Shown: positions 52,604 to 61,208 of the stretch, in pieces
Position numbering within the stretch: position 1 is the first letter of the stretch
How the letters are laid out: each line of letters starts with the position of its first letter
NCBI RefSeq assembly: GCF_007992715.1
Contig: NZ_BKAU01000007.1
Span: forward strand, 186,001 to 250,000
Direction: 5' to 3'
DNA from: Chitinophaga cymbidii
Lineage (GTDB): Bacteria > Bacteroidota > Bacteroidia > Chitinophagales > Chitinophagaceae
DNA: 64,000 bases
Made by a program: the position numbers and the translations under genes
The notes under the pieces: generated by a model
What the model was told of the DNA's origin: nothing
The model's input: only the letters and a program-made list of their open reading frames with translations
Databases searched by the model: none

Positions 52604-54778
52604 TCATTTCCCGCCCGGCGCGCAGTTCTCTTTCAGGAAATGCGTGTACAGCGCGGAAAGATGCTCGAACGTCCCCTCCCCTTCGCTGATGCTGTGCGTG
52701 CGGTTGGGATAGGGCATGAACTGGAAGATCTTTTTATGTTTGATCAGTTCGTTCACCAGCAGCTCCGCATTCTGGTAATGCACATTATCGTCCCCCGTGC
52801 CGTGAATGTACAGCAGCTTGCCCTGTAAATTACGCGCATAGGTCAATGGCGAGCCGTCTATGAAATCCTGCCGGTTTTCCTGCGGCAGGCCCATGTAACG
52901 TTCCTGGTAAATATTGTCGTACGTCAGCTGTTGTGCCACCGCCGCCACCGCGATGCCTGTTTTATATATTTCAGGATACTGGAAAAGCAGGTTCAGCGTC
53001 ATGGACCCGCCGCCGCTCCAGCCCCATACCGCTATCCGGTCTTTGTCCACATACGGCCATTTTAATATCTCTTTCGCCGCCATCGCCTGGTCGCGGGCAT
53101 TCAGCCGGCCGATCTTGCGGTAGATGCTTTTCCGCCAGGTGCGCCCTTTCGGTGCGGGCGTTCCGCGGTTATCGAGTGAAATATAGATATAGCCGTCGGC
53201 GGACATGTCCCCTTCATACAGGAAGTTACGCCCGTCGCCAAAGCCGTCTTTCACCGTGCAGCCCGCGGGCTCACCGTATACGTAGAACACCACGGGATAT
53301 TTTTTGGTGGAATCGAAGTCCGCCGGCCGGGTCATCCAGCCGTCCATTGTTACGCCGTCTTCCGTGGTTACCTGGAAGAAATGAACGGGACTTTGCCTGG
53401 CCGCGGCCTTTGCCGCTTCCGCGCCGAGGTCTTTGCCGCTGAGACCTTTATGGTCCGGCAGCGTGATGCGTTCGCTTACCGGCGCCAGGGCGTGGTTCTC
53501 GAACACATGCATGGCATACTGACCACCCGGCGATACATCATATTTGTGCGTTCCCGGCTGGTTAGCGGGTGTTACACGTTCCGCCGGCCCGCCGCTGAGC
53601 GGCACTTTATAGAGGTATTGCTGCGTGGCGTTCTCCGGCGACGCATGTATGTAAATGACGTTATCCTTTTCATCAATGCGGGCGATGTTGATCACGTCAT
53701 AATCGCCCGGCGTGAGCAGCTGCTCTTTTTTACCGTCCGCCGAAATGCTGTAAAGATGACGCCATCCGTCCTTTTCGCTCACCCAGACGAACGCGCGGCC
53801 ATCCTGTATCCAGTCCCAGCCGGTGATGTCGTCATTGTCCCAGCGGGATTTCACATCGATCCATGCTTCGTCCTGTTCCGTATAAATGGTTTCCACCTTG
53901 CCGGACGGCAGGCAGCGCATGAGGCGGGAGGTATTCTGTTTGCGGTTGAGCTGCTGAATGACCAGCTCATTTTTACCCGGCAGCCATTCCATGCGCGGGA
54001 TATAGTGCTGGCGGGGATCACCGGGCACCTGCATCCAGGTGGTCTTTTTGCTTTGCAGGCTCACAATGCCTACCCTGCAGGCCGACGGGCTTTCGCCGGC
54101 CTTGGGATATTCTACCGGTATGGTGAAGGAGTAGATGGAATCGGTGTTGTCGATCATCAGGAAGTCCCGGATGCTGCGGGCGTCTATCTGCCAGTAGGCG
54201 ATGCTTTTGCTGTCCGGGCTCCAGCGGAAACCGTCGCGGCAGCTGAATTCCTCTTCATAAGCCCAGTCGAACGTACCGTTGATGAACCGGCGGGAACCGT
54301 CCTGCGTCAGCTTCTCCGTTTTTCCACCGGCGAGGTCTTCCACGTAGAGGTTATGGCCGCTGACATAAGCGGCTTTAGTGCCGTCCGGGGATATCTTGGT
54401 GAACATCAGGGATGCTTCCGGCAATGACTTGCCGAGCTGGCGCAGTTTGCCGGCGGTCAGGTCGTACAGCCAGTAATCGCCACGGGTATGATAGCGCCAG
54501 ACGCGGCGGGTATTGGTAAAAACAAGCAGGTATTTTTCATCCGGCGTGAAGCTGAAATCACTGATATCCAGCGGAAGGCTGCTGTCCTGGGGCGTCAGCG
54601 CCGCGGCGGTCACTTTCACGGTGCGCTGGTTGTCTTTTACCTGATAGGCCACAATGGCGCCCTCTTCTTCCCGCCAGATCGATTCCCCGTTCTTTGCCCA
54701 TTTAAGTTCCTGTGCCAGTACCGGCCCTGTGATGATCACCAGGAGGCAAAGCACCCGGATTGTGCGGATTAATTGCAT
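52604..54778 (-). CDS. Dipeptidyl peptidase IV (S9B) family protease
   Basis: The ATG at 54778 gives a signal peptide MQLIRTIRVLCLLVIITGPVLAQ; the longer frame adds 47 residues with no signal. The 724-residue protein has the eight-bladed N-terminal propeller with the double-glutamate motif DWAYEEEFSCRDGF that binds the substrate N-terminus, and an alpha/beta hydrolase domain with Ser588 in GWSGGG, Asp663 in GTGDDNVH and His695 in NRTHSI. It removes X-Pro or X-Ala dipeptides from peptides in the periplasm. Confidence 0.95.
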   Translation of the reverse strand: MQLIRTIRVLCLLVIITGPVLAQELKWAKNGESIWREEEGAIVAYQVKDNQRTVKVTAAALTPQDSSLPLDISDFSFTPDEKYLLVFTNTRRVWRYHTRGDYWLYDLTAGKLRQLGKSLPEASLMFTKISPDGTKAAYVSGHNLYVEDLAGGKTEKLTQDGSRRFINGTFDWAYEEEFSCRDGFRWSPDSKSIAYWQIDARSIRDFLMIDNTDSIYSFTIPVEYPKAGESPSACRVGIVSLQSKKTTWMQVPGDPRQHYIPRMEWLPGKNELVIQQLNRKQNTSRLMRCLPSGKVETIYTEQDEAWIDVKSRWDNDDITGWDWIQDGRAFVWVSEKDGWRHLYSISADGKKEQLLTPGDYDVINIARIDEKDNVIYIHASPENATQQYLYKVPLSGGPAERVTPANQPGTHKYDVSPGGQYAMHVFENHALAPVSERITLPDHKGLSGKDLGAEAAKAAARQSPVHFFQVTTEDGVTMDGWMTRPADFDSTKKYPVVFYVYGEPAGCTVKDGFGDGRNFLYEGDMSADGYIYISLDNRGTPAPKGRTWRKSIYRKIGRLNARDQAMAAKEILKWPYVDKDRIAVWGWSGGGSMTLNLLFQYPEIYKTGIAVAAVAQQLTYDNIYQERYMGLPQENRQDFIDGSPLTYARNLQGKLLYIHGTGDDNVHYQNAELLVNELIKHKKIFQFMPYPNRTHSISEGEGTFEHLSALYTHFLKENCAPGGK

Positions 54779-54889
54779 ATTGACTGAAAATTGGAATGGG
54801 TAAAAATAACGGAAATATCTGCAATGCCGGCGGGGGAAAATGTTGAATGGCAAAAGCGGTAACAAAAAGGAACAGTAGTTGATATAAGG

Positions 54890-55020
54890 TGTGGATAAAG
54901 TGAGAACGATTGTAATCAAAATATTGATAATGTGTAACGCTAGAATGTGGATAAGTTATCCATAAAAATTTTTGTTGATTTATATTTTTCATTACTTTTA
55001 CGTTAATTCAGACTCCTATT
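54890..55020. other. DnaA-box cluster beside AT-rich DNA: candidate replication origin
   Basis: Two perfect DnaA boxes TGTGGATAA occur at 54890-54898 and 54946-54954, and a one-mismatch box TTATCCATA in the opposite direction at 54956-54964. They lie in the 258-base gap (54779-55036) between divergent genes. The boxes are followed by a T-rich stretch (about 54963-55005) that could be an unwinding element. The gene strand also switches here. No similar cluster was seen in the other intergenic regions. Alternatively the last two boxes are simply an operator palindrome. Confidence 0.45.
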
Positions 55021-55036
55021 GAAAAACTAAACACAA

Positions 55037-55291
55037 ATGGTACAGGTATCCTATTCTTACAAAAACCGGGAATTTATTCATTTAGAAGATTCCATCATGA
55101 ACCAGATCGCGGAGAGCGGAAAGCGCATGCTTTTTGCCTTGCTGGAACCCATTCACGACGTTTTGATGCAGGAAAATGGCAAGATCAGGATCTGCCTGGA
55201 CGAGCATCCCAACATTGAGCTGGAAGGCTTCAGCGCACCCGTTAAGCACAAGATCGAGCGCACGCTGAGAGGCGAGGATCACGATGCTTGA
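55037..55291 (+). CDS. Small conserved-looking protein of unknown function
   Basis: The 84-residue product is soluble and mixed alpha/beta, with an acidic C-terminus. No motif is recognised. It lies just after the DnaA-box cluster, has a near-match -7 box (TACTTTTA, about 54993-55000) and ends at a strong terminator 49 bases downstream, which together support a real gene. Confidence 0.68.
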   Translation: MVQVSYSYKNREFIHLEDSIMNQIAESGKRMLFALLEPIHDVLMQENGKIRICLDEHPNIELEGFSAPVKHKIERTLRGEDHDA

Positions 55292-55339
55292 TTTCAATAC
55301 GTTCCATTTAACCGCATTTTTACAACACCTACTGATAAT

Positions 55340-55370
55340 AGCGGTGCATCCTGTGCACCGCTTTTTTTTA
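55340..55370 (+). terminator. Rho-independent terminator
   Basis: AGCGGTGCA (55340-55348) pairs perfectly with TGCACCGCT (55354-55362) around a 5-base loop and is followed by a run of T. Confidence 0.92.
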
Positions 55371-55396
55371 TACCTCTGGAATAAACGGAAGACACT

Positions 55397-55900
55397 ATGG
55401 CAAAGATAACCAGGACCATCAGGGTCCGGGGCAGCAAAACGATGACCGGCTTTGTTTTTTTTCTTACGGCAGTATTCTTTTTCGTGATCGGATGGATGAA
55501 AGAGGCGAAGGCATTGATGTGGGTAGCCGTTGCGATATGCACGCTGCTGACACTGCTTTCACTGGTGCGCCGCCGCACGGTGGTGACGCTGGACGATAAA
55601 GGCATCCGTTACAAAAGTCCTTTCTGGAATCTTCATTTTCTGTGGCGCGACGTGCGTGCCTGCGGCGTGTATTATGTGAGGAACCGCGAAGTCTATCCCC
55701 ATCAGCCCGGACAGGGCGATCTTGCGCTGCATGATAAATGGCCGCTGACCATTTTTGTCTCCACCCGCATGCATTATTTTCCACAGCGGCAAAACAGATT
55801 TATCAATCGCAACTGCATTCACTTCCGCTGGAACCGCGAGGCCTGGAGCGTGATTGCGCGGAATGTGAATGGGGAATGCAAAGCATGTATCACTCCGTAA
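55397..55900 (+). CDS. Two-span membrane protein with PH-like domain
   Basis: The 167-residue protein has two spans (about residues 15-33 and 39-57) followed by TVVTLDDKGIRYKSPFWNLHFLWRDVRACGVYYV, a pattern of the small bacterial PH-like domains, and a C-terminal basic region. Function is unknown. TACCTCTG (55371-55378) is a one-mismatch -7 box directly after the previous terminator. Confidence 0.68.
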   Translation: MAKITRTIRVRGSKTMTGFVFFLTAVFFFVIGWMKEAKALMWVAVAICTLLTLLSLVRRRTVVTLDDKGIRYKSPFWNLHFLWRDVRACGVYYVRNREVYPHQPGQGDLALHDKWPLTIFVSTRMHYFPQRQNRFINRNCIHFRWNREAWSVIARNVNGECKACITP

Positions 55901-55950
55901 TTTTTGAATATTTTTTTTCTGATGATTTTTTTTCCCGTAAATTTACTGCG

Positions 55951-56124
55951 ATGAAAAAGATCATAAACAGATCAGTTATTGTTAACAAGGCTTCTTTAAG
56001 AGAAACACTGCTCCAATCCCGTCAGCTCCAAACGGAAAGAGCAGAAAATCTGTCGCGCAAGATGAAGGAAAGCGGGATGATTGACAAGCTCCGGGATATG
56101 CGCCGTCTGTCTCTTAACAGCTAA
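55951..56124 (+). CDS. 57-residue basic helical protein
   Basis: The ATG at 55951 starts MKKIINRSVIVNKASLRETLLQ; an in-frame open stretch upstream lies mostly inside another gene and is ignored. The product is short, charged and predicted helical. TAAATTTA (55938-55945) is a one-mismatch -7 box. The DUF6169 gene starts 22 bases later, so the two are probably cotranscribed. No family is recognised. Confidence 0.6.
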   Translation: MKKIINRSVIVNKASLRETLLQSRQLQTERAENLSRKMKESGMIDKLRDMRRLSLNS

Positions 56125-56146
56125 AGCAACTAAATAAAATAGTTCG

Positions 56147-56704
56147 ATGCCATTGTTGTACCCGTACGCGGCAGGCCCTTCTGTGCCTCCGTCACATACT
56201 TTCGTATTTCCAACCGACCTCGGCTGTTTTTATTCGGTGGAGTTTTACAATAGAACAGGCGGCTTTTCAGGTGATCACATGCTTCTTAACAGCGGGTTGA
56301 TATACGAAATCAATATTACAAGAACCTACCTCGATCAGCCACCGCAAAAGAAAGAACGAAAATTCGACAGCTTTGTAGAACCTACATTGAAAGAAATTCT
56401 CAACAATTTTATCCGCAGCAATGGTACCTTACCGGTATATTTCTATGTATGTGAAAACAGCGACGAAAAAGAAGCGGCCAGGCGGAAGCTTTTTGCCAAC
56501 AGATGGTATGCTCAGTCATCGTTGAACGACTGGCATCTCTATAATTATGAACTGCGGGAAAGTGACACAGATAGAGATCCCTGGTTCCTGGGTCTATTGA
56601 TCCATGAAAATCACCCTTACACGACCCAATTCCCGCTTGCATTTGAGGCGTTCGTAAAAAATGAAATCTCTCTGTCAAAGATCCTCAGCACGGTACTTCT
56701 ATAA
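56147..56704 (+). CDS. DUF6169-like protein
   Basis: The 185-residue soluble protein has the DUF6169 pattern: HTFVFPTDLGCFYSVEFYN near the start, EINITRTYLDQPPQKKERKFD and VEPTLKEILNNFI in the middle, and VYFYVCENSDEKEAARRKLFANRWY. Function is unknown. It follows a 57-residue basic protein by 22 bases and ends at a terminator. The two-gene layout would suit a toxin-antitoxin or binder-partner pair, but there is no direct evidence. Confidence 0.75.
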   Translation: MPLLYPYAAGPSVPPSHTFVFPTDLGCFYSVEFYNRTGGFSGDHMLLNSGLIYEINITRTYLDQPPQKKERKFDSFVEPTLKEILNNFIRSNGTLPVYFYVCENSDEKEAARRKLFANRWYAQSSLNDWHLYNYELRESDTDRDPWFLGLLIHENHPYTTQFPLAFEAFVKNEISLSKILSTVLL

Positions 56705-56705
56705 C

Positions 56706-56739
56706 AAAAAAGCGGAGCATACAGTATGCCCCGCTTTTT
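56706..56739. terminator. Bidirectional terminator between convergent genes
   Basis: AAAAAGCGG and GCATA pair with TATGC and CCGCTTTTT around a CAG loop, with one internal mismatch. A-run and T-run flank the stem, so both strands can use it. Confidence 0.88.
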
Positions 56740-56758
56740 GCAATGATATAAGAATATC

Positions 56759-57499
56759 TTACCTGTTATTCAACTTCGAAAGCAACCGCAGCATTTCCAG
56801 GTACAGCCACACCAGCGTCACCAGCAAGGCAAATGAACCGAACCACTCAAAGTATTTCGGTGCGCCCTGCGCTACGCCGTTCTCGATCAGGTCGAAATCA
56901 AGGATCAGGTTCAGCGCGGCCACACATACCACCAGCAGGGAAAAGCCGATACCCAGCAGGCTGCCTTCATGCAGGAAGGGAATATTGATGTTAAAGAATC
57001 CCAGCACAAAAGCGATCAGGTAAAAGATGGCGATGCCTGCGGTGGCAGTCACCACAACGGCCCTGAACTTCTCCGTGGCGCGGATGATCCTTGCGCGGTA
57101 CAGGATGAGCATTGCAATGAACGTAGCGATGGTAAGCCCCACCGCCTGTAATACGATGCCGTCGTACAGGCTGCTGTACATGGCGGAAATAGCGCCGAGG
57201 AACAGACCTTCTGCCAGGGCGTACGCCGGCGCCAGGTACGGGCTCCACTCCTTCTTGAATATGATCACGATCGCGATGATCAAACCACCGATAGCGCCAC
57301 CAAGCACCAGCGGCATGGTGTTCTCCCCTTTCGCGAAAACGCCCCAGGAATAAACGGAAGCCGCCAGCACCATCGCCAGCAGAAAAGCCATCTTGCCGAT
57401 CGTGCCGCCGAGCGTCATCGATTCCGTATATTCTATCCGGGATGCCTCCTGGAATGTTTTTTCCTTCAGTACAGGGTTGTTGGATTCAAAAAGAGCCAT
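56759..57499 (-). CDS. Bax inhibitor-1 / YccA family membrane protein
   Basis: The 246-residue protein has seven spans and a charged N-terminus, with GGAIGGLIIAIVIIFKKEW, LAEGLFLGAISAMYSSLYDGIVLQAVGLTIATF and NLILDFDLIENGVAQGAPKYFEW, as in the YccA/BI-1 family. Relatives act as calcium-leak channels or modulators of membrane proteolysis. It is the last gene of a minus-strand run behind the Tudor-like and MscS-like genes. Confidence 0.93.
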   Translation of the reverse strand: MALFESNNPVLKEKTFQEASRIEYTESMTLGGTIGKMAFLLAMVLAASVYSWGVFAKGENTMPLVLGGAIGGLIIAIVIIFKKEWSPYLAPAYALAEGLFLGAISAMYSSLYDGIVLQAVGLTIATFIAMLILYRARIIRATEKFRAVVVTATAGIAIFYLIAFVLGFFNINIPFLHEGSLLGIGFSLLVVCVAALNLILDFDLIENGVAQGAPKYFEWFGSFALLVTLVWLYLEMLRLLSKLNNR

Positions 57500-57549
57500 G
57501 TTAAAATTGTTTGATTAGCGTAAATATACAATGTTTTCCCGAGTTGAAA

Positions 57550-58095
57550 TCAGTCGTCCTTCCCTCCTTTTTCGCCTGTAAACCAATGCTCTTTGTCGCG
57601 GAACAGCACGTTGAAGGTGGTGAGGGAGCCGTAAATGCGGGTGATGTATTGCTGCATGTTCACTTTGTCCTCGTCACTGAGCTGCTTGTGGCTGTTGATC
57701 TGCTGTTCCAGCACCCTTAACCGGTCGCGCACCATCACGATCTTGTGAAAGAATACTTCAATGGGCACTTCCTTGGCTTTGAGGGTAGTGTCTTTCGGCT
57801 GGAGCACCAGCGTTCCGCCGGTCCACCGTTCGCCCAGCGGCACCACTTCCGAAAAACCGCCCCAGAGGCGCAGTATCTTCAGCAATGATCTTTCCACCTG
57901 CGACACGGTTTCGATTTCCACCGTCTGGTTCTCCATGTAGAGGATCTCGAACAGCGGATCTGTTTTATCGATCTCCTCGATGCCATGATTCATGAAGGTG
58001 ACTACAAATTGCGCGTATTTCACGCCGATGATCACGCCCGGCCCGAAACGTGCGTGTTGTACACGCGAGCCTACGCCTGCGGTGAGTTCTTCCAT
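57550..58095 (-). CDS. Bacteroidota protein with Tudor-like N-terminal domain
   Basis: The 181-residue protein begins with VGSRVQHARFGPGVIIGVKYAQFVVTFMNHGIEEID, which resembles the small Tudor-like barrel at the C-terminus of UvrD/PcrA helicases and in CarD-type proteins, suggesting contact with RNA polymerase or another nucleic-acid enzyme. The rest is helical with a coiled-coil-like stretch (MVRDRLRVLEQQINSHKQLSDEDK). Function is unknown. It follows the MscS gene by 40 bases. Confidence 0.78.
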   Translation of the reverse strand: MEELTAGVGSRVQHARFGPGVIIGVKYAQFVVTFMNHGIEEIDKTDPLFEILYMENQTVEIETVSQVERSLLKILRLWGGFSEVVPLGERWTGGTLVLQPKDTTLKAKEVPIEVFFHKIVMVRDRLRVLEQQINSHKQLSDEDKVNMQQYITRIYGSLTTFNVLFRDKEHWFTGEKGGKDD

Positions 58096-58135
58096 GGGTA
58101 TTTTTTTGTTGTCAAGATAATGATTACCGGCGTTT

Positions 58136-59044
58136 TTACGAAGGCGTTTCAGCGGTGTTCACCTCGCGGCCGGAAAAGGACAGGATGCAGCTGTTCAGCA
58201 GGCGGCGCATCCGGCGTTCGGTTTCTTTATCCGGACGGGGGATCAGGAACTGCACCTTGTAGTGGACGGAATCTTTTTTGATCTCCAGTATCTTCAGCGA
58301 AAAGCTGTTGTCGGTAATATTATTGGAAAACGGGCGCAGCACGCTCTTCAGCTCTTTTTCCACTACTTCGGGGGAAGTATGGTGCTTCAGGTCCAGCTCG
58401 AACTCTATCGTCAGCTTTTTGATGTTCTGCTTGCTCTGGTTCAGCACCATGGAGGAAAAGATCACCGAGTTGGGGATCAGCACGATATCGTCGTCATCGT
58501 TCTGCAGCACCACGTTGATCAGCGTAATGTCCAGCACCTTGCCCCGGTATTCGTTCACCCGGATCTGGTCGCCGAGGGACAGCTGGTCGGAGAACATGAT
58601 GAGGAGTCCGTTGATCATATTCGTTACGTAGTCTTTGGACAGCAGCGCGAACGCTGCGGCGGCAATGCTGAGGCTGAAGAACAGGTCTGATATCTTCTGC
58701 CCGAAGAGCAGCAGCAGGGCCACCAGGAAAAATACGCTGTTCAGCACGGAGGAAATACGGTTGATGCCCAGTACGAAGTTGTCGCGCGTCAGCTTTTGCA
58801 GGCGGTGCTTCTGAAGGTACCAGAAGATCATCACGATCCAGCCGATGGAAATCAGCAAATTAGCGCCGAGGAACAGCGAAAGGGCTTTTATAACCCGGCT
58901 GACCCATTCATATTCTTTCTCGAAACGTTCGTGAAAGGTAAAATTGAGGTACACTACCCCGAGGTATACTACCAGCTTGATAATAAAGATGAGTATCTGG
59001 TTCCTGAATTTCTTCCTGTTATATGTAGCCTGATCGGTAAGCAT
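58136..59044 (-). CDS. MscS-family mechanosensitive ion channel
   Basis: The ATG at 59044 is chosen over an upstream TTG that overlaps a terminator. The 302-residue protein has three or four spans, the pore-lining helix region SIAAAAFALLSKDYVTNMINGLLIMF and the beta domain GDQIRVNEYRGKVLDITLINVVLQNDDDDIVLIPNS. It releases solutes on osmotic down-shock. A -7 box ends 5 bases upstream of the ATG. Confidence 0.92.
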   Translation of the reverse strand: MLTDQATYNRKKFRNQILIFIIKLVVYLGVVYLNFTFHERFEKEYEWVSRVIKALSLFLGANLLISIGWIVMIFWYLQKHRLQKLTRDNFVLGINRISSVLNSVFFLVALLLLFGQKISDLFFSLSIAAAAFALLSKDYVTNMINGLLIMFSDQLSLGDQIRVNEYRGKVLDITLINVVLQNDDDDIVLIPNSVIFSSMVLNQSKQNIKKLTIEFELDLKHHTSPEVVEKELKSVLRPFSNNITDNSFSLKILEIKKDSVHYKVQFLIPRPDKETERRMRRLLNSCILSFSGREVNTAETPS

Positions 59045-59049
59045 GCCGC

Positions 59050-59057
59050 CAAAATTA
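59050..59057 (-). promoter_or_regulatory. -7 promoter box for the MscS gene
   Basis: The minus strand reads TAATTTTG, matching TAnnTTTG, and ends 5 bases before the start codon; a transcript from it would be leaderless. It touches the T-run of the upstream operon's terminator. Confidence 0.45.
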
Positions 59058-59058
59058 C

Positions 59059-59090
59059 AAAAAAAGGCCGGCAACAGAATGATGCCAGCC
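59059..59090 (-). terminator. Terminator of the surface receptor operon
   Basis: On the minus strand GGCTGGCA (59090-59083) pairs with TGCCGGCC (59073-59066) around a 9-base loop with one wobble pair, followed by seven T. It lies 25 bases after the last stop of the operon. Confidence 0.88.
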
Positions 59091-59115
59091 GTTTTGCTAA
59101 TTGAGGAATATATAA

Positions 59116-60084
59116 TTATTTACGGATGTGGAGGTCCACCGCACCGGAGACTTCCGTGGATACCTCGCCGAGCATGCGGTTGGGCGTATCCGGGTCCGTG
59201 CCGGGATCACCGTTGCAGTTCTGGCCGGTGTATATCTTTACGAAGTCGATGTACGGCAGGGCCACAGGCTGACCTTGTTTGTCGACCGCCGCGGAGATGT
59301 CAAATGCATTGTACCCCCGCCCCTCTTCGTCACGGATCTGCAGGAACACCGGTGAGCAATTGTCCGCATACCCTTTTTCAAACGGCTTGTTGGTGATCAG
59401 GCCGGGACCGTAAACCGGATCGTTCACCTGCTCCAAAGTGTTCTTCAGCTTCGTGCCTTCGAACGACATGGAATCCTGGTTGGGCGTCCAGGCGGGATAA
59501 TAGGATTGCGCGTGGAACATATTCCTGAGCACTACGCCCGTCTGTCCCTGGTTATCTTTCCATATGATATCGTCCGTCAGGTTTTTGGGATTGTAGTACG
59601 TGATCCTGTAATTTTTAATGGTTTCCGGCTTGTCGTATTCGCTGCCTTTCAGTTCGTACCAGGCATCATCATCCGGTATGCCGTTGCCGTTCAGGTCCTG
59701 CATCACCTTTACAATACCGGGTTCCGACCATTCCTGGCCGGCGTTCACCAGCGGGTTGCCGTAAATGCCCAGGTCGTTCCCGCTTTTGTTTTCGATGGAA
59801 TGATCAAAGCCCACGATCACATATCCCCCGAAGCCACCGAGCGACAGCAGCCCGCTGAACCCGCCGATCAGCCGCTGCGCGCCGGCGGAATCTCCCGTCA
59901 TGGAGGAGTTCACGAACTGTCCGGGTGCCGGCATGTATGCATACACAGCGCTGATAAATTCGCTGCTCGTATCGGTGGCCGGCCGGAAGTGGTCAGGCGC
60001 AGGCTCCGGCGCGGGGTTATCATTCTTCGAGCACGCGGCAATGCCCGCGGCGATGGTCAACAACAGGAAGTATCTCCTTTTCAT
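59116..60084 (-). CDS. Surface lipoprotein of the BtuB-like receptor operon
   Basis: The ATG at 60084 gives a lipoprotein signal (IAACSKN); the longer frame overlaps the upstream gene. The 322-residue protein has a calcium-type acidic loop DLNGNGIPDDDAWYELKG and repeated phrases such as NYRITYYNPKN, QSYYPAWTPNQ and YADNCSP, which I recognise from proteins labelled cell surface protein next to TonB receptors and YncE-like propellers in Bacteroides. Function is unknown; by context it should help capture the receptor's ligand. It starts 11 bases after the previous stop. Confidence 0.82.
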   Translation of the reverse strand: MKRRYFLLLTIAAGIAACSKNDNPAPEPAPDHFRPATDTSSEFISAVYAYMPAPGQFVNSSMTGDSAGAQRLIGGFSGLLSLGGFGGYVIVGFDHSIENKSGNDLGIYGNPLVNAGQEWSEPGIVKVMQDLNGNGIPDDDAWYELKGSEYDKPETIKNYRITYYNPKNLTDDIIWKDNQGQTGVVLRNMFHAQSYYPAWTPNQDSMSFEGTKLKNTLEQVNDPVYGPGLITNKPFEKGYADNCSPVFLQIRDEEGRGYNAFDISAAVDKQGQPVALPYIDFVKIYTGQNCNGDPGTDPDTPNRMLGEVSTEVSGAVDLHIRK

Positions 60085-60095
60085 CGTATAGCGTT

Positions 60096-61208
60096 TTAAT
60101 TGGTTTTGAGGAATGCGAAGTGCGCGGGAATATCGCCGGTCATTACCGACCATTTGCGTTTCCCGCTTTTATCGTAGCAATGCAGCGTGCCGGGCGTTAC
60201 ATAATCTTTTGCGTCGGTCACGAACACATCTTCCGTTTCCGGGTCCACCGCAATGCCATAAGGTATTTTGATCTGCTTTTCTGTTCCGTCTGTAATAAAA
60301 CTTTTATCCAGCACCGTTTCATCCCTGACATTCAACAACGTATAGCTGATGGCGTTAGTACCGGTGATGTAGCTCCATTCCACACTGTAGATATATGCCA
60401 GGTCGTTATGAATGTAGAGGTTGCTCGCCGCGATGTCCAGCGTCTGCTTCAGCTGATCGGTATGGGTATCAATGACAAATATTTTCGACGGCACATCATA
60501 GTAATCGCCGCGGGAGGTCACATAAAGATCGCCGTAGGCATCCAGCGCCATGCGGTGCAGGTTGATGCCCGCTTCTATCCGCCTGATTTCCTGCTGCGTA
60601 TCCAGGTTGATGACAGAAACGGTTTTTTCATAGTTAGGTGGACTGTACCCACCGGAGTTAACGACATACAGTTTATTCCCCGCTACGATCAGCTGCTCGG
60701 GATTACGGCCGGTGGGTATTCTTGCTTCTACTTCCAGCGTGGCGGTATCCACCACCGCTACGTAGCCGTCGTTGGAAGTGATGTAGGCTTTATCCTTATA
60801 AAAATCCACGTAACGGCACTGGTTCACGTTGATTTGACGTATGCGCGTGACCGTATGCGCATCTACCACTTCTACCTTATTGGAGTTGTTGATCACGAGG
60901 TACATCTTTGCGCCGTAAATGGCGATGTAATTGCCTACGTCCCCCAGGCCCCTGGTTACTTCCGGGTTATACGCGGTGAAGATGCGGCGGTCGTACCGGC
61001 CGGTGGTCAGGTCGAGGTAATCCAGTGAAGCTTTGTTCATGTTCATATTCCCTTCGTTCAGCAGGTACAGCCCGCGCACCTTTCCATCCGGCGGCGCGGA
61101 GTGCTGGAAGTTCCGCACCATCTCCGATTCCACGCGCGGAATCACCACACCTTTCCGGCAGGCGGCCAGCAGCACGAAGCAGCTCAATATGAATATCCTG
61201 TTCATCAT
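60096..61208 (-). CDS. YncE/DUF5074-like beta-propeller surface lipoprotein (BtuG-like)
   Basis: The 370-residue protein has a lipobox (LLAAC, Cys17) and repeated propeller blades such as NKVEVVDAHTVTRIRQINV, GYVAVVDTATLEVEARIPTGRNPEQLIVAGNKLYVVNSGG and KTVSVINLDTQQEIRRIEAG. In Bacteroides, BtuG proteins of this fold cap BtuB and bind cobalamin very tightly. Here the start codon overlaps the receptor stop by 1 base, so the two are translationally coupled. Cobalamin as ligand is inference. Confidence 0.85.
   Translation of the reverse strand: MMNRIFILSCFVLLAACRKGVVIPRVESEMVRNFQHSAPPDGKVRGLYLLNEGNMNMNKASLDYLDLTTGRYDRRIFTAYNPEVTRGLGDVGNYIAIYGAKMYLVINNSNKVEVVDAHTVTRIRQINVNQCRYVDFYKDKAYITSNDGYVAVVDTATLEVEARIPTGRNPEQLIVAGNKLYVVNSGGYSPPNYEKTVSVINLDTQQEIRRIEAGINLHRMALDAYGDLYVTSRGDYYDVPSKIFVIDTHTDQLKQTLDIAASNLYIHNDLAYIYSVEWSYITGTNAISYTLLNVRDETVLDKSFITDGTEKQIKIPYGIAVDPETEDVFVTDAKDYVTPGTLHCYDKSGKRKWSVMTGDIPAHFAFLKTN

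Noticed and set aside
54779..54919. 47-codon N-terminal extension of DPP IV
   Set aside because: It would run into the DnaA-box region and places the signal peptide internally.
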